From Ruminococcus sp. (GTDB lineage Bacteria; Bacillota; Clostridia; Oscillospirales; Ruminococcaceae), in NCBI GenBank assembly GCA_023667165.1, contig JAMPAO010000023.1, positions 1 through 28,824 of the forward strand: a DNA stretch of 28,824 bases. Direction: 5' to 3'. Position 1 is the first letter of the stretch. Every line of letters starts with the position of its first letter. The notes below the pieces were generated by a model. The model had not been told where the DNA came from. It ran no database searches and saw nothing but the letters and a program-made list of their open reading frames with translations. This document shows, one piece after another, positions 22,563 through 28,824 of this stretch. The position numbers were made by a program, and so were the translations under genes.

Positions 22563-25007
22563 TCAGAAATCGGAAATGATCCTGCCGGGATCGAGTATGA
22601 TCGTTATGGAGCCGTCACCCAGAATGGAGTAACCCGACATACCGCTCTGCTTTACGTTATATCTGTTTATCAGCGGTGCGAACGGCTTTACCACTACCTG
22701 CTGCTCGCCTATCAGCTCGTCGGCAAGGAGGCAGGCGAATTTGCCGTCTGTTTCAACAAGGATTATTATGCCCGAAAACAGATCGGTCACGGCGTTATCC
22801 AGATCGTAGATGCGGTACAGGCGGATAAGGGGATGGCACTCGCCCTGGAGCATTATCATTTCGTTGCCCTCGGTATCGGTAACAAGCTGATTGGGCTGAA
22901 GCTTGAAGGTGGATTTTATGTAGTTTATGGGGATCGTAAAGATGGATTTTCCCACGGCTATTTCCATGCCGTCCACGATGGACAGGGACAGGGGGATCTT
23001 GATGATGAAGTTTGTGCCTACGCCCTTTTTGGATTCGACATAGACCGTTCCGCCGACCTTTTCGATGTTCTGCTTTACCACGTCCATTCCGACGCCTCGT
23101 CCGGAATACTCCGTGACTGTTTCATTTGTGGAAAATCCGGGGAGCATAACAAGTCCGAGAGCTTCCTTTTCGGAATATTCCGAACGGGGTTTTACAAGAA
23201 TGCCCTGACGCTCCGCTTTGTCGAGTATTTTTTCCGGATCCATTCCCGCTCCGTCGTCGGCGATGACGATAACAATCTCTCCGGAGGAGCTGTGGGCGGA
23301 GAGGGTGATCGTTCCCTTGGCGGGCTTTCCTGCCGCGATACGATCCTCAACGTGTTCCTCGATGCCGTGATCCATGGAGTTGCGGACCATATGCATAAGG
23401 GGATCGTTCAGATTATCTATGATAGACTTGTCGACCTCGGTGCTTTCGCCCTCGAAAACAAGGTCAACGTCCTTGCCCAGTTTTACCTTCATATCTCTTA
23501 CGATACGGGTCATTTTATTGAACGCGCCGGAAATAGGCACCATTCTGATGGACATTACAATGTCCTGAAGCTCGGAATTGAGCTTTCTGAGCTGTCTTGC
23601 GGCTTTCTGGAAGTTATCAAGACGCAGACCCTTCAGATCCGGGTTTGATGTGACCATTGCTTCGGTGATAACTATTTCTCCCACCATATCCTGGAGCTGG
23701 TCGAGCTTATACAGATTTACCGATATAAGGGACTGCTTGGGAGCGGAGGAGCTTGCCGGCTTTTTCTCGTCGGGAGATTTTGCGGCGGGCTTGGGCGCCG
23801 CCTCCTGCTTGGGCTTGGGAGCTTCCTTAGCCGTATCCGCAGCGGGTGCCGCACTCGGTTTTGCAGCGGGCGCCGCAGGAGCTGCCGGTTCGGGCTGCTT
23901 TGCGGCTGCGGGCGCTCCCGAGCCGCTGCTCAGCATGGACGCCGTTTTAACGTTGGCGATCTGTGTGATGAGCTTTATCATAGGCTCATCTCCGAAATCC
24001 GACTTGAAGTAGATAAGGAAACCGTTTTCTCTGATGTACTGGGCGGTATTCTGATTTGTTTCTATATCCGCAGGCTCGTATGCCAACTGGTCGCAGTCCT
24101 CTCTGATGGTGTTTACCACCATAAGCGCGCGGAGATTTTCCATTTTGCAGTCGTCCTCAAACTCTACCTTTACGCAGGTAAGAGAGGACGCGGGAACGTC
24201 CATCGCCCTTTCGCCGCCCATGGAGATTACCTGGCACTGCTTGACGTTCATAGTACTGTTTATGAGGCTGATGATGTCCTCCGATGTGGTCTGGGCGGGA
24301 GTGAAGTTTATTATAAAGCCCTGCTCGGCTATCTGCTTGGAGCTTTCCGGATTATCCTCGATATCCTCCGGTTCGAATTTGAGCATGGAACACTCGTGTC
24401 TGATATTGTTGATGACCATAAGCGCACGGAGGTTTTCCATCTTGCAGTCGTCTTCAAAGGTGACCTTTACGGTGGTGTGGGATTCGGGACCCGGACACCT
24501 TACGGTTATCATTTTTTCGGCGGGAGCCGAAGCCTGAGCGGGCGCGCTCGCCTGCGCCTCGGGAGCCGAAGCTGCCGCCGGAGAGGACGCTCCGCCGTTT
24601 TTGAGCATTTCGGCATAGTTCCTTATCTTTGTCATATGCTCGGTAAAATCGGTAGGCTCGGTGTCCTCGTCCTGGATATTTTCGATCTCGGCTTTAAGCA
24701 TATCCGACGCCGTGAACACAAGATCGAACAGGGAACGCATATCGGTGATCTCGGGTTTTTCTTCTCTGATTATAAAAAACATATCCTCGATCGCGTGGGC
24801 AAGGTGCGACATACTGTCAAGACCCATCATTGCCGACGAGCCTTTAATGGTGTGCATTATGCGGAATATCTCGTTGATCTCTTCTTCGCCGAAGCATTTC
24901 TCGTCTTCCGTTTTCATAAGAGTCTGGTCAAGCTGCTCAAGAAGAGATGTGGTCTCAAATATGTACATATCGACCATTGATTCCATGCCTGCTTCAAACT
25001 TAGCCAT
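22563..25007 (-). CDS. cheA: Chemotaxis histidine kinase CheA
   Basis: An 814-residue kinase. Domain order: P1 phosphotransfer with His52 in IMHTIKGSSA; a Ala/Pro linker (about 140-165); two tandem P2-like repeats (about 176-260 and 276-356) sharing FEDDCKMENLRALMV; a long Ala/Pro/Lys linker (about 357-425); P3 dimerisation (about 426-490); and P4 ATPase with N box HMVRNSMDHGIE (about 539-550), G1 DDGAGMD (584-590) and G2 GRGVGMD (636-642). The P5 CheW-like domain runs from about 677 to 814. Most CheA proteins have one P2 and about 650-700 residues, so the duplication explains the size. It autophosphorylates and passes phosphate to CheY and CheB. First gene of the operon. Confidence 0.97.
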   Translation of the reverse strand: MAKFEAGMESMVDMYIFETTSLLEQLDQTLMKTEDEKCFGEEEINEIFRIMHTIKGSSAMMGLDSMSHLAHAIEDMFFIIREEKPEITDMRSLFDLVFTASDMLKAEIENIQDEDTEPTDFTEHMTKIRNYAEMLKNGGASSPAAASAPEAQASAPAQASAPAEKMITVRCPGPESHTTVKVTFEDDCKMENLRALMVINNIRHECSMLKFEPEDIEDNPESSKQIAEQGFIINFTPAQTTSEDIISLINSTMNVKQCQVISMGGERAMDVPASSLTCVKVEFEDDCKMENLRALMVVNTIREDCDQLAYEPADIETNQNTAQYIRENGFLIYFKSDFGDEPMIKLITQIANVKTASMLSSGSGAPAAAKQPEPAAPAAPAAKPSAAPAADTAKEAPKPKQEAAPKPAAKSPDEKKPASSSAPKQSLISVNLYKLDQLQDMVGEIVITEAMVTSNPDLKGLRLDNFQKAARQLRKLNSELQDIVMSIRMVPISGAFNKMTRIVRDMKVKLGKDVDLVFEGESTEVDKSIIDNLNDPLMHMVRNSMDHGIEEHVEDRIAAGKPAKGTITLSAHSSSGEIVIVIADDGAGMDPEKILDKAERQGILVKPRSEYSEKEALGLVMLPGFSTNETVTEYSGRGVGMDVVKQNIEKVGGTVYVESKKGVGTNFIIKIPLSLSIVDGMEIAVGKSIFTIPINYIKSTFKLQPNQLVTDTEGNEMIMLQGECHPLIRLYRIYDLDNAVTDLFSGIIILVETDGKFACLLADELIGEQQVVVKPFAPLINRYNVKQSGMSGYSILGDGSITIILDPGRIISDF

Positions 25008-25037
25008 TATTGTTTTCCTTCCTTTCTGACAACCGCG

Positions 25038-25059
25038 GCTGCGGGCGGACGTCCGCAGC
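25038..25059. other. GC-rich hairpin in the cheA leader
   Basis: GCTGCGG and CCGCAGC frame a perfect GCGGACGTCCGC palindrome (25044-25055) in the cheA 5' leader. Possible operator or leader RNA hairpin. The rest of 25008-25368 holds only the two divergent promoters and AT-rich DNA. Confidence 0.45.
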
Positions 25060-25138
25060 TTCTATATATAAAAGCATTGTCACTTGATTTGGAGCCGCAG
25101 GGTCTTAACTCTGCGTGCGAAAATACCTATACATTTAT

Positions 25139-25167
25139 ATTATACTATAAAATTGCCGTAACTACAA
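25139..25167 (-). promoter_or_regulatory. Probable promoter of the chemotaxis operon
   Basis: Minus-strand TTGTAG (25167-25162), 17-bp spacer, TATAAT (25144-25139). I looked for the motility sigma-D pattern (TAAA, about 15 bp, GCCGATAT) and did not see it. Confidence 0.5.
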
Positions 25168-25261
25168 GCGAAAAATAAAATAATTAAAATGAAAACAGAA
25201 AAATTTTCGGGTCATTTTTCGTTGATTTTTAACAAATTTTACAAAATGTTGTCTGATATCA

Positions 25262-25291
25262 TTGAAATCAGCATATAAAATATGATATGAT
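25262..25291 (+). promoter_or_regulatory. Promoter of the FliK-like gene
   Basis: TTGAAA (25262-25267), 18-bp spacer, TATGAT (25286-25291), five of six matches at each box. It is divergent from the cheA promoter about 95 bp away. Confidence 0.6.
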
Positions 25292-25368
25292 TACAGTGGA
25301 TAATTATTTTTGCGGGAGAAAGCGATGGGGTTTTATCGTTTTCCGCCGTTAAAACAGGGGTGAAACCT

Positions 25369-27393
25369 ATGTCAGATCTGATACAGATCACAACGCCTGC
25401 CGCGCCGAGAGAATACGGCAATCAGAACTTCGGCAACAGACAGCAGAATATCGAGCAAAATCCCACGGGGCAGGTGTTCGATCTCGGCAATCAGACGCAG
25501 GTAGTCAAGACCAACGACAGGGGCGGCGACAACGCTCAGCAGGATCTCAAGGACAGCGGAGCCGGCGTGCTTATGCGCCAGACCATGGATTCGGTGAAAA
25601 ATCCCTCTGCGGCTCTTAACACCGCAAGAGAGCTTCTTTCAAGGGAAACCGTTGCTCTTATAAAAGAGAGCGGCGACGCGGAAACTCTGAACAAGGTGAC
25701 GGAGTTTGCTTCCGAGGTCATGCTCACGCCCGATACGCTGAGCGGGGATATGATAAAACAGCAGGATAATTCCACAATATTCGGCGACAAGCTGTGGAAT
25801 GTGCTTAAAAATATTATTGACGCAAGCGGTTCGGAGGAGATAAAGGACGCGGTCGTCGCTTTTGCGTCAACCGCCGCCGATATTTCCGCCAAGGACGAGA
25901 TAATGAAGTCGTTATCCGCCAATTTCAAATTCCTGGCGGGGGAGGCGGCTCCCAGCAAGGCTGTGGCGAACGATCTGCTTGCGGCTTCACGGGCGTTGTC
26001 GGGAGTTGACGCGGAGGCGAATTTTACCGCGCTCAAGCCAACTCTCCTAAAGCTGCTGAGCTACACGGAGCAGAGCCTGCTTTTAAATGACGACACGAAA
26101 AATCTGCTTCCCCTTATTATACACACCATGTCGCGGTACAACGACGATCCCAACGCGTTAAAGGACAGCTTTGACTCGCTGATGAAGATGGCGGAGAGCC
26201 TTGATTACACTCCCGAGCAGCTTGAGGCTGTCAAGCAGAAATTCAACATAACGGCTATGGACGCGGGAAAAAGCCTGGGGGAAAATCTGGCTAAGCTGTT
26301 TGATATGTACGTTGCAAAGAACGAATACCTTTCGCCCAAGGCAAGACAGGCGGCGCTCATCAGTCCCGAGGCTGCAAAATACGAGGGCGGGATACAGTCG
26401 GCGGTCAATCTTCTGTCGGCGGGAGCCAAGCATATGTCGGCGAGGATATCGCCGGAGAGTTTGTCGAGGGTGATCGAAACGGTGGATTTTTCCGAGGGCG
26501 CGCCCGCTTTGCAGAAGGTGCTGGGGGCTGTTATACCCAACACGCCCGCTATGAGAAACGCCTTGCAGACTATTTTTGACGATCTGGAGCTTACGGGCGA
26601 TCTTGACAGAATGATAAGCAATCTGAACACTATACTTGAAAATATAGAGAGCGCCGTTCCCGAAACGTCTGACCGACAGAACGCCGTATCCGGCTCAGCC
26701 GGCGGGGAATATGAAAATAACGGCGCGCCGGCGGGGAATACTTTGCGGGAATCCGCCGAGTACGGTATGGGAAGCGAAAATATGATAAAGCTGGCTCAGG
26801 GGCTTAACGAGGCATTGGGTCATATGGCGGAGAGCGGCAGATACAAGCTGACCACGGCAACCTCCATGGAAACGCTTACGGACTTTCTTGCAAAAAATAT
26901 CGACAACAGCTTTTTGCAGCGGCTTTCGGGAATGGACCGAAGCGATATGGTACACAATATGCTGACAGCGCCCGGAGTGTTCACGCCCCTGCTGCATCAT
27001 TTCGTCCCTCTCGACGCTTTCGGCATACGGGCGTTCGGTGAGCTTTGGGTCGACCCTCATGCGGAGGAGCTGGAGGATAAGGTCGGAAGCGGCAAAAAAG
27101 GAGGCTCTTCCGAGCCGGGAAGTCATATGTTCCTTTGCTTTGATATTGAGAACACGGGATATTTCGAGCTGGAGCTGTACGAGCAGAATAAAAATCTAAG
27201 CGTTATGCTTTTATGTCCCGAAAATCTGGAGAAGGTTTTCAAGCCTATCAGGGAAACTATACCTAAGATCGCGGCGGAAAACGGATACAGGGTGACGGCT
27301 GCCATTGTTGAAAAGCTCAAAGCCAAGAGGGGACTGGATCAGATATTCCCCAAGCTGACGGAGGCGCGAAGCAGTCTTAACGTAAGGGTCTGA
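25369..27393 (+). CDS. FliK-like (YlqG-type) flagellar protein
   Basis: A 674-residue protein with a Gln/Asn/Gly-rich, probably disordered N-terminus (about 1-60), a long mostly helical middle, and a low-complexity Ser/Gly/Asn stretch (about 435-460). A C-terminal beta/alpha region near 585-655 (FDIENTGYFELELYEQNKNLSVMLL) recalls the FliK hook-length C-domain. No membrane segment or signal peptide is seen. Placement directly before a stand-alone FlhB C-domain gene mirrors ylqG-ylqH of Bacillus subtilis. A role in export-substrate control is inferred from that pairing, not from strong motifs. The ATG at 25369 follows AGGGG by 8 bases; a GTG three codons earlier lies in that site. Confidence 0.65.
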   Translation: MSDLIQITTPAAPREYGNQNFGNRQQNIEQNPTGQVFDLGNQTQVVKTNDRGGDNAQQDLKDSGAGVLMRQTMDSVKNPSAALNTARELLSRETVALIKESGDAETLNKVTEFASEVMLTPDTLSGDMIKQQDNSTIFGDKLWNVLKNIIDASGSEEIKDAVVAFASTAADISAKDEIMKSLSANFKFLAGEAAPSKAVANDLLAASRALSGVDAEANFTALKPTLLKLLSYTEQSLLLNDDTKNLLPLIIHTMSRYNDDPNALKDSFDSLMKMAESLDYTPEQLEAVKQKFNITAMDAGKSLGENLAKLFDMYVAKNEYLSPKARQAALISPEAAKYEGGIQSAVNLLSAGAKHMSARISPESLSRVIETVDFSEGAPALQKVLGAVIPNTPAMRNALQTIFDDLELTGDLDRMISNLNTILENIESAVPETSDRQNAVSGSAGGEYENNGAPAGNTLRESAEYGMGSENMIKLAQGLNEALGHMAESGRYKLTTATSMETLTDFLAKNIDNSFLQRLSGMDRSDMVHNMLTAPGVFTPLLHHFVPLDAFGIRAFGELWVDPHAEELEDKVGSGKKGGSSEPGSHMFLCFDIENTGYFELELYEQNKNLSVMLLCPENLEKVFKPIRETIPKIAAENGYRVTAAIVEKLKAKRGLDQIFPKLTEARSSLNVRV

Positions 27394-27455
27394 TACCGTT
27401 TTACGGCGCACAGACGTGAAGAACATTCGGAAAAAGCTATTCAAGGAGTGATATT

Positions 27456-27770
27456 ATGCCGAAAAGACCGTCAAGGGCGGATGTGAACAAATCGGCGGTA
27501 GCGCTTAAATACAATCCCGAAAAGGACTACAGTCCCATTGTGGTGGCGGCGGGTCACGGGCATTCGGCGGAGAGGATAATATCGCTTGCCGACGAGAGCG
27601 GAGTACCCGTTTACCGTGACGACAGCGCCGCGGCTGTGCTTACCATGCTCAACGTGGGGCAGGGGATACCTCCGGAGATGTACTCCGTTGTTGCAGCCAT
27701 TTATGTGGAGGTAATGAGAATGGCTAAGGAAGCCGGTATTGCGGGAGCGGAGGATTTATCGGAGGAATAG
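27456..27770 (+). CDS. Stand-alone FlhB C-terminal domain (YlqH/FhlB type)
   Basis: A 104-residue soluble protein matching the cytoplasmic C-domain of the export switch FlhB (EscU/YscU family): SAVALKYNPEKDYSPIVVAAG, then ISLADESGVPVYRDDSAAAVLTML and VGQGIPPEMYSVVAAIYVEV. The membrane part is absent, and the NPTH autocleavage motif that would precede AVALKY is replaced by DVNKSAV. It cannot undergo the switch cleavage and may substitute for or compete with the FlhB C-fragment. It lies 62 bp after the FliK-like gene with AAGGAGTG upstream. Confidence 0.88.
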   Translation: MPKRPSRADVNKSAVALKYNPEKDYSPIVVAAGHGHSAERIISLADESGVPVYRDDSAAAVLTMLNVGQGIPPEMYSVVAAIYVEVMRMAKEAGIAGAEDLSEE

Positions 27771-27821
27771 ATCGGTATAACCCGTCTTTTTATTTCGGTA
27801 CGGCTCGTTTAATAATATCCG

Positions 27822-27839
27822 CCGATTTAAGCAAATCGG
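27822..27839. other. Small hairpin, CCGATTT-AAGC-AAATCGG
   Basis: A perfect 7-bp stem about 50 bases after the FlhB-type gene, without a T-tract. It lies in the 27771-28084 gap, which contains no supported gene and otherwise only the terminator at 27961-28004. Confidence 0.4.
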
Positions 27840-27960
27840 GGCGTATATACCTTTTCGTAACTCCGCCATTGAATTAGAAATAGGCGATCCGTTCTCTACA
27901 CTCTATCTATTCCACCAAATGCCGATTTTGCGTTGTTCTCTCAAACAAAATATACAAAAA

Positions 27961-28004
27961 CAAGGTATACAACTTTTCAAATCAGTTGTATACCTTGCTT
28001 TTTT
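27961..28004 (+). terminator. Intrinsic terminator
   Basis: CAAGGTATACAACT (27961-27974) pairs perfectly with 27984-27997 around a 9-nt loop and is followed by C and TTTTTT (27999-28004). It probably ends the FliK-like/FlhB-type transcript, about 190 bp after the last gene. Confidence 0.85.
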
Positions 28005-28084
28005 AAGTTTGTTTTGATGATTTTTAACGATTTTTTTAAACCCCGTAGAAAATGATATTGTATTATTTTTAAAGTATAGTTTAA

Positions 28085-28441
28085 TTATGTTACTCTCTTT
28101 AAAAATTCTTTGATTTGTTCATCGCCATTTGGTTCTTCACGCAAAACCATTATTACAATTTCTTTTAATTGCTCATATGTCAGCACTTGCATGTTTTCTT
28201 CCTCACCAGCCCAATGCTGTGACAATACTACTTCATTTGGCTTGCAGATATCCTGATCCCGATTATCCCACATCATATCTTCGTAGCAAAAGATACCATA
28301 TGGACATTCAACACCCGCCAATTCGCCTTCATGATTTTTGAATATATTTTCCATTTTGTTAATTCCCTCGCTATGTCCATCGTAACAAATAGCAAAACTA
28401 AAAAATGTCTTTACAAAATCAATGCTCCACTGTGTATTCAT
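28085..28441 (-). CDS. Hypothetical protein, possible toxin immunity protein
   Basis: A 118-residue acidic protein with no clear family match by eye. It has aromatic and Cys residues (ICYDGHSEG, VECPYGIFCYEDMMWDN) and ends in a helix after VLTYEQLKEIVIMVL. The V-V-L, gap, LTYEQL pattern and small acidic character remind me of CdiI/Imm-type immunity proteins, but that is only a guess. The ATG at 28441 lies 1 base after the stop of an overlapping upstream ORF, suggesting coupling; an ATG at 28456 would add five residues and has AAAGGG about 15 bases upstream. Base composition is more AT-rich than the operons to the left. Confidence 0.55.
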   Translation of the reverse strand: MNTQWSIDFVKTFFSFAICYDGHSEGINKMENIFKNHEGELAGVECPYGIFCYEDMMWDNRDQDICKPNEVVLSQHWAGEEENMQVLTYEQLKEIVIMVLREEPNGDEQIKEFLKRVT

Positions 28442-28442
28442 T

Positions 28443-28646
28443 CTATCGATCAGCATTTAAAATACAACACCCTTTTAAATTTATTTTTCTGCCGCAAAAA
28501 TATCTTTCAAGCTCAAAAAATGGCAGCCATATACCACCGTTTTTTTTAATTTTGTCCCGAAATCGGAATAATATCTCATCGTTATATCTGCTGTTAGGCG
28601 GAAATTTATTTTTAGCGTACAGCGCACATACTTCGCATACGACCAC
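28443..28646 (-). pseudogene. Short ORF, possible remnant upstream of the immunity-like gene
   Basis: 67 codons from a GTG without a visible ribosome site; a stop codon lies two codons before it. The peptide is basic and Cys/aromatic-rich (VCEVCALYAKNKFPPN, GGIWLPFFELERYFC). It ends at a TAG next to the following gene's ATG. It may be the decayed C-terminal tip of a toxin whose immunity gene survives, or not be translated. 28647-28749 shows nothing recognisable. Confidence 0.3.
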
Positions 28647-28749
28647 GTTTTATTTATTACTTTTGTCTGATTAAATGAGAAAATTGTTTATCAGTTTGCA
28701 ATACATCGCTTGCGGTAAATTAATAGAATACATCATATAAATACAAACA

Positions 28750-28787
28750 AATCCGAACACATTTCATACAATGAACGTGTTCGGATT
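28750..28787 (-). terminator. Terminator after the tRNA at the window end
   Basis: AATCCGAACAC (28750-28760) pairs with 28777-28787, and an inner TTCAT/ATGAA extends the stem. On the minus strand it lies 13 bases after the tRNA and is followed by TTTGTTTG. Confidence 0.7.
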
Positions 28788-28800
28788 ACGGTAAAGAGAA

Positions 28801-28824
28801 TGGCTCCCCAAGTTGGACTCGAAC
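28801..28824 (-). tRNA. Partial tRNA (3' end), probably tRNA-Asn
   Basis: On the minus strand GTTCGAGTCCAAC is a T loop plus 3' T stem, followed by TTGGGGA (acceptor), discriminator G and an encoded CCA. G73 and an implied U1 favour tRNA-Asn, but the anticodon lies beyond the window edge, so the identity is tentative. Confidence 0.8.

Noticed and set aside
25008..25368. Sigma-D (motility sigma) promoter before cheA or the FliK-like gene
   Set aside because: Neither TAAA nor GCCGATAT with suitable spacing was found on either strand; sigma-A-like boxes fit better.

Overview
The window looks like a chromosomal segment of a motile member of the Clostridia, most likely an Oscillospiraceae/Ruminococcus-type Firmicute. 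The evidence is moderate GC content, strong AGGAGG-type ribosome sites, sigma-A promoters with 17-bp spacers, a Firmicute-style FliK-like/FlhB C-domain gene pair, and GC-rich multi-hairpin intergenic repeats of a kind I associate with ruminococci. Genus is inferred, not proven.

Layout. (1) 1-5067: a DUF3592 membrane protein, a GH36 alpha-galactosidase (minus), a Dabb-domain protein and a small membrane protein (minus). Four copies of a multi-hairpin intergenic repeat and a nested palindrome are scattered among them. (2) 5068-7638: the cell-shape operon mreB-mreC-mreD (minus). (3) 7639-11763: an accessory stretch. It holds a gene-free 0.87 kb with two strong promoters and a UUCG-loop terminator (candidate small RNA), a McrB/McrC restriction pair, a RelE/ParE-type toxin-antitoxin pair followed by two perfect long hairpins, and tRNA-Pro(UGG) (minus). 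(4) 11947-19470: a complete F1Fo ATP synthase operon, atpI-B-E-F-H-A-G-D-C (plus), from a clear promoter to a palindromic terminator. (5) 19537-25167: a convergent chemotaxis operon, cheA-cheW-cheR-cheB-cheW (minus). (6) 25262-28004: a divergent pair encoding a FliK-like protein and a stand-alone FlhB C-terminal domain. (7) 28085-28824: a possible immunity-type gene with an overlapping small ORF, then the 3' end of a tRNA (probably Asn).

How it works together. The c subunit carries a complete sodium-binding signature with a second carboxylate, so the ATP synthase is predicted to be Na+-coupled. The chemotaxis and flagellar export genes imply motility, although cheY and receptors lie elsewhere. 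McrBC and the toxin-antitoxin pair form a small defence/stability cassette beside a tRNA gene.

Most notable observations: (a) an apparent unannotated sRNA with a CU-rich anti-Shine-Dalgarno segment at about 8248-8371, and a structured region upstream of it with its own consensus promoter; (b) the two-carboxylate Na+ motif in AtpE; (c) a two-codon ORF with an optimally placed Shine-Dalgarno directly abutting mreC; (d) a duplicated P2-like module in CheA; (e) a McrB reduced to its AAA+ core; (f) the multi-hairpin repeat family, in which two copies show a compensatory base change. All calls come from reading the sequence; no database search was run.
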